Positions 34,005-34,251 of a DNA stretch of 34,251 nucleotides are shown in pieces (within the stretch, counting starts at the first letter, position 1; each line of letters starts with the position of its first letter). The translations under genes and the position numbers were made by a program. The DNA is from Chloroflexota bacterium. Its GTDB lineage: Bacteria > Chloroflexota > Anaerolineae > Promineifilales > Promineifilaceae. Under the pieces are notes generated by a model. It ran no database searches and was not told where the DNA came from. It saw nothing but the letters and a program-made list of their open reading frames with translations. The DNA lies in the NCBI GenBank assembly GCA_024277135.1, contig JAJRVV010000151.1, positions 1-34,251 on the forward strand, read 5' to 3'.

Positions 34005-34251
34005 CCGGTCTCTACCACTGGCACGGTCTGGAGACTGGCCAGAGCAAATGTGGGAGTTATTTAATTTTCGTTCCTTAACACGACAATCTCGTAAGGGACT
34101 TGGAAATTTCATGAAGATACTGACTCGAGTGTTGTGAATTTAGATTTGACAAATCAAATCAAGTATGCATTGCACAGATATAGTGTTTTAATGGCATAGA
34201 AATGCAGCTAATGATGTAAAAGTGTTGCGAAAATGATTGTCTAATGCCGAA

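Noticed and set aside
34146..34184. Promoter (TTGACA with a later TATAGT) in the AT-richer right end
   Set aside because: The boxes are 27 bases apart, too far for a normal promoter, and no gene is visible before the edge. The 34005-34251 stretch otherwise shows only a weak 9-base stem near 34005-34040.
1..34251. Insertion sequences, integrase or phage genes
   Set aside because: No transposase, recombinase or structural phage motif appears in any frame, and the inverted repeats are not paired with target duplications that I can see.

Overview
The window reads as chromosomal DNA of moderate GC content from an uncultured or little-studied member of the Chloroflexota, most likely the Anaerolineae/Caldilineae side. 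This is inferred from the multi-GAF sensor proteins, the F420 biosynthesis pair (cofD-cofC), lipoprotein-type binding proteins and general gene style; no rRNA or other taxonomic marker is present. Almost all of it is coding, and no gap exceeds 300 bases. I see no tRNA, rRNA, CRISPR array, transposase or phage gene.

Region 1 (1-18452, + strand) is a signal-transduction locus. It begins with a HAMP-GAF sensor that runs in from the left edge and is cut in two by one in-frame TAA (1546-1548). Then come a BMP-family binding lipoprotein, a membrane sensor with GAF, PAS and GAF domains, a 2227-residue membrane protein (about seven N-terminal membrane helices, a dCache domain, HAMP, PAS and about seven GAF domains), a soluble PAS/GAF histidine kinase, and a single-domain receiver. 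None of the membrane sensors has a kinase domain. The apparent flow is extracellular ligand or binding protein -> GAF-array sensors -> shared kinase -> receiver. This is inferred from layout only.

Region 2 (18472-23261, - strand) holds a THUMP-like methyltransferase overlapped (GTGA) with a Cas4/AddB-like PD-(D/E)XK nuclease carrying a four-cysteine cluster signature. Upstream of these are a CHAT caspase-like protease with an EAD1-like N-terminal domain and an unrecognised 393-residue partner gene, which together make a plausible conflict or cell-death pair.

Region 3 (23479-28364, - strand) is a polar amino acid ABC transporter (ATPase, permease, and a binding lipoprotein that contains two nearly identical substrate-binding domains in one chain), then a small CBM48-like protein coupled to a ParB-like protein.

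Region 4 (28637-34004) contains psuG, a convergent vapBC module, rph, an M20 amidohydrolase, and the overlapping cofD-cofC pair. The last 250 bases are AT-richer and hold no gene I can support.

Two sequence-level signals cross these regions. The palindromic octamer ACGGCCGT occurs 48 times by eye count, roughly 60-fold more than base composition predicts, in genes on both strands and between genes. Arrays of heptamer tandem repeats sit at three gene junctions and supply start codons, N-terminal residues or a stop codon. Together they resemble the HIP1 octamers and STRR heptamers known from cyanobacteria, but with a different octamer.
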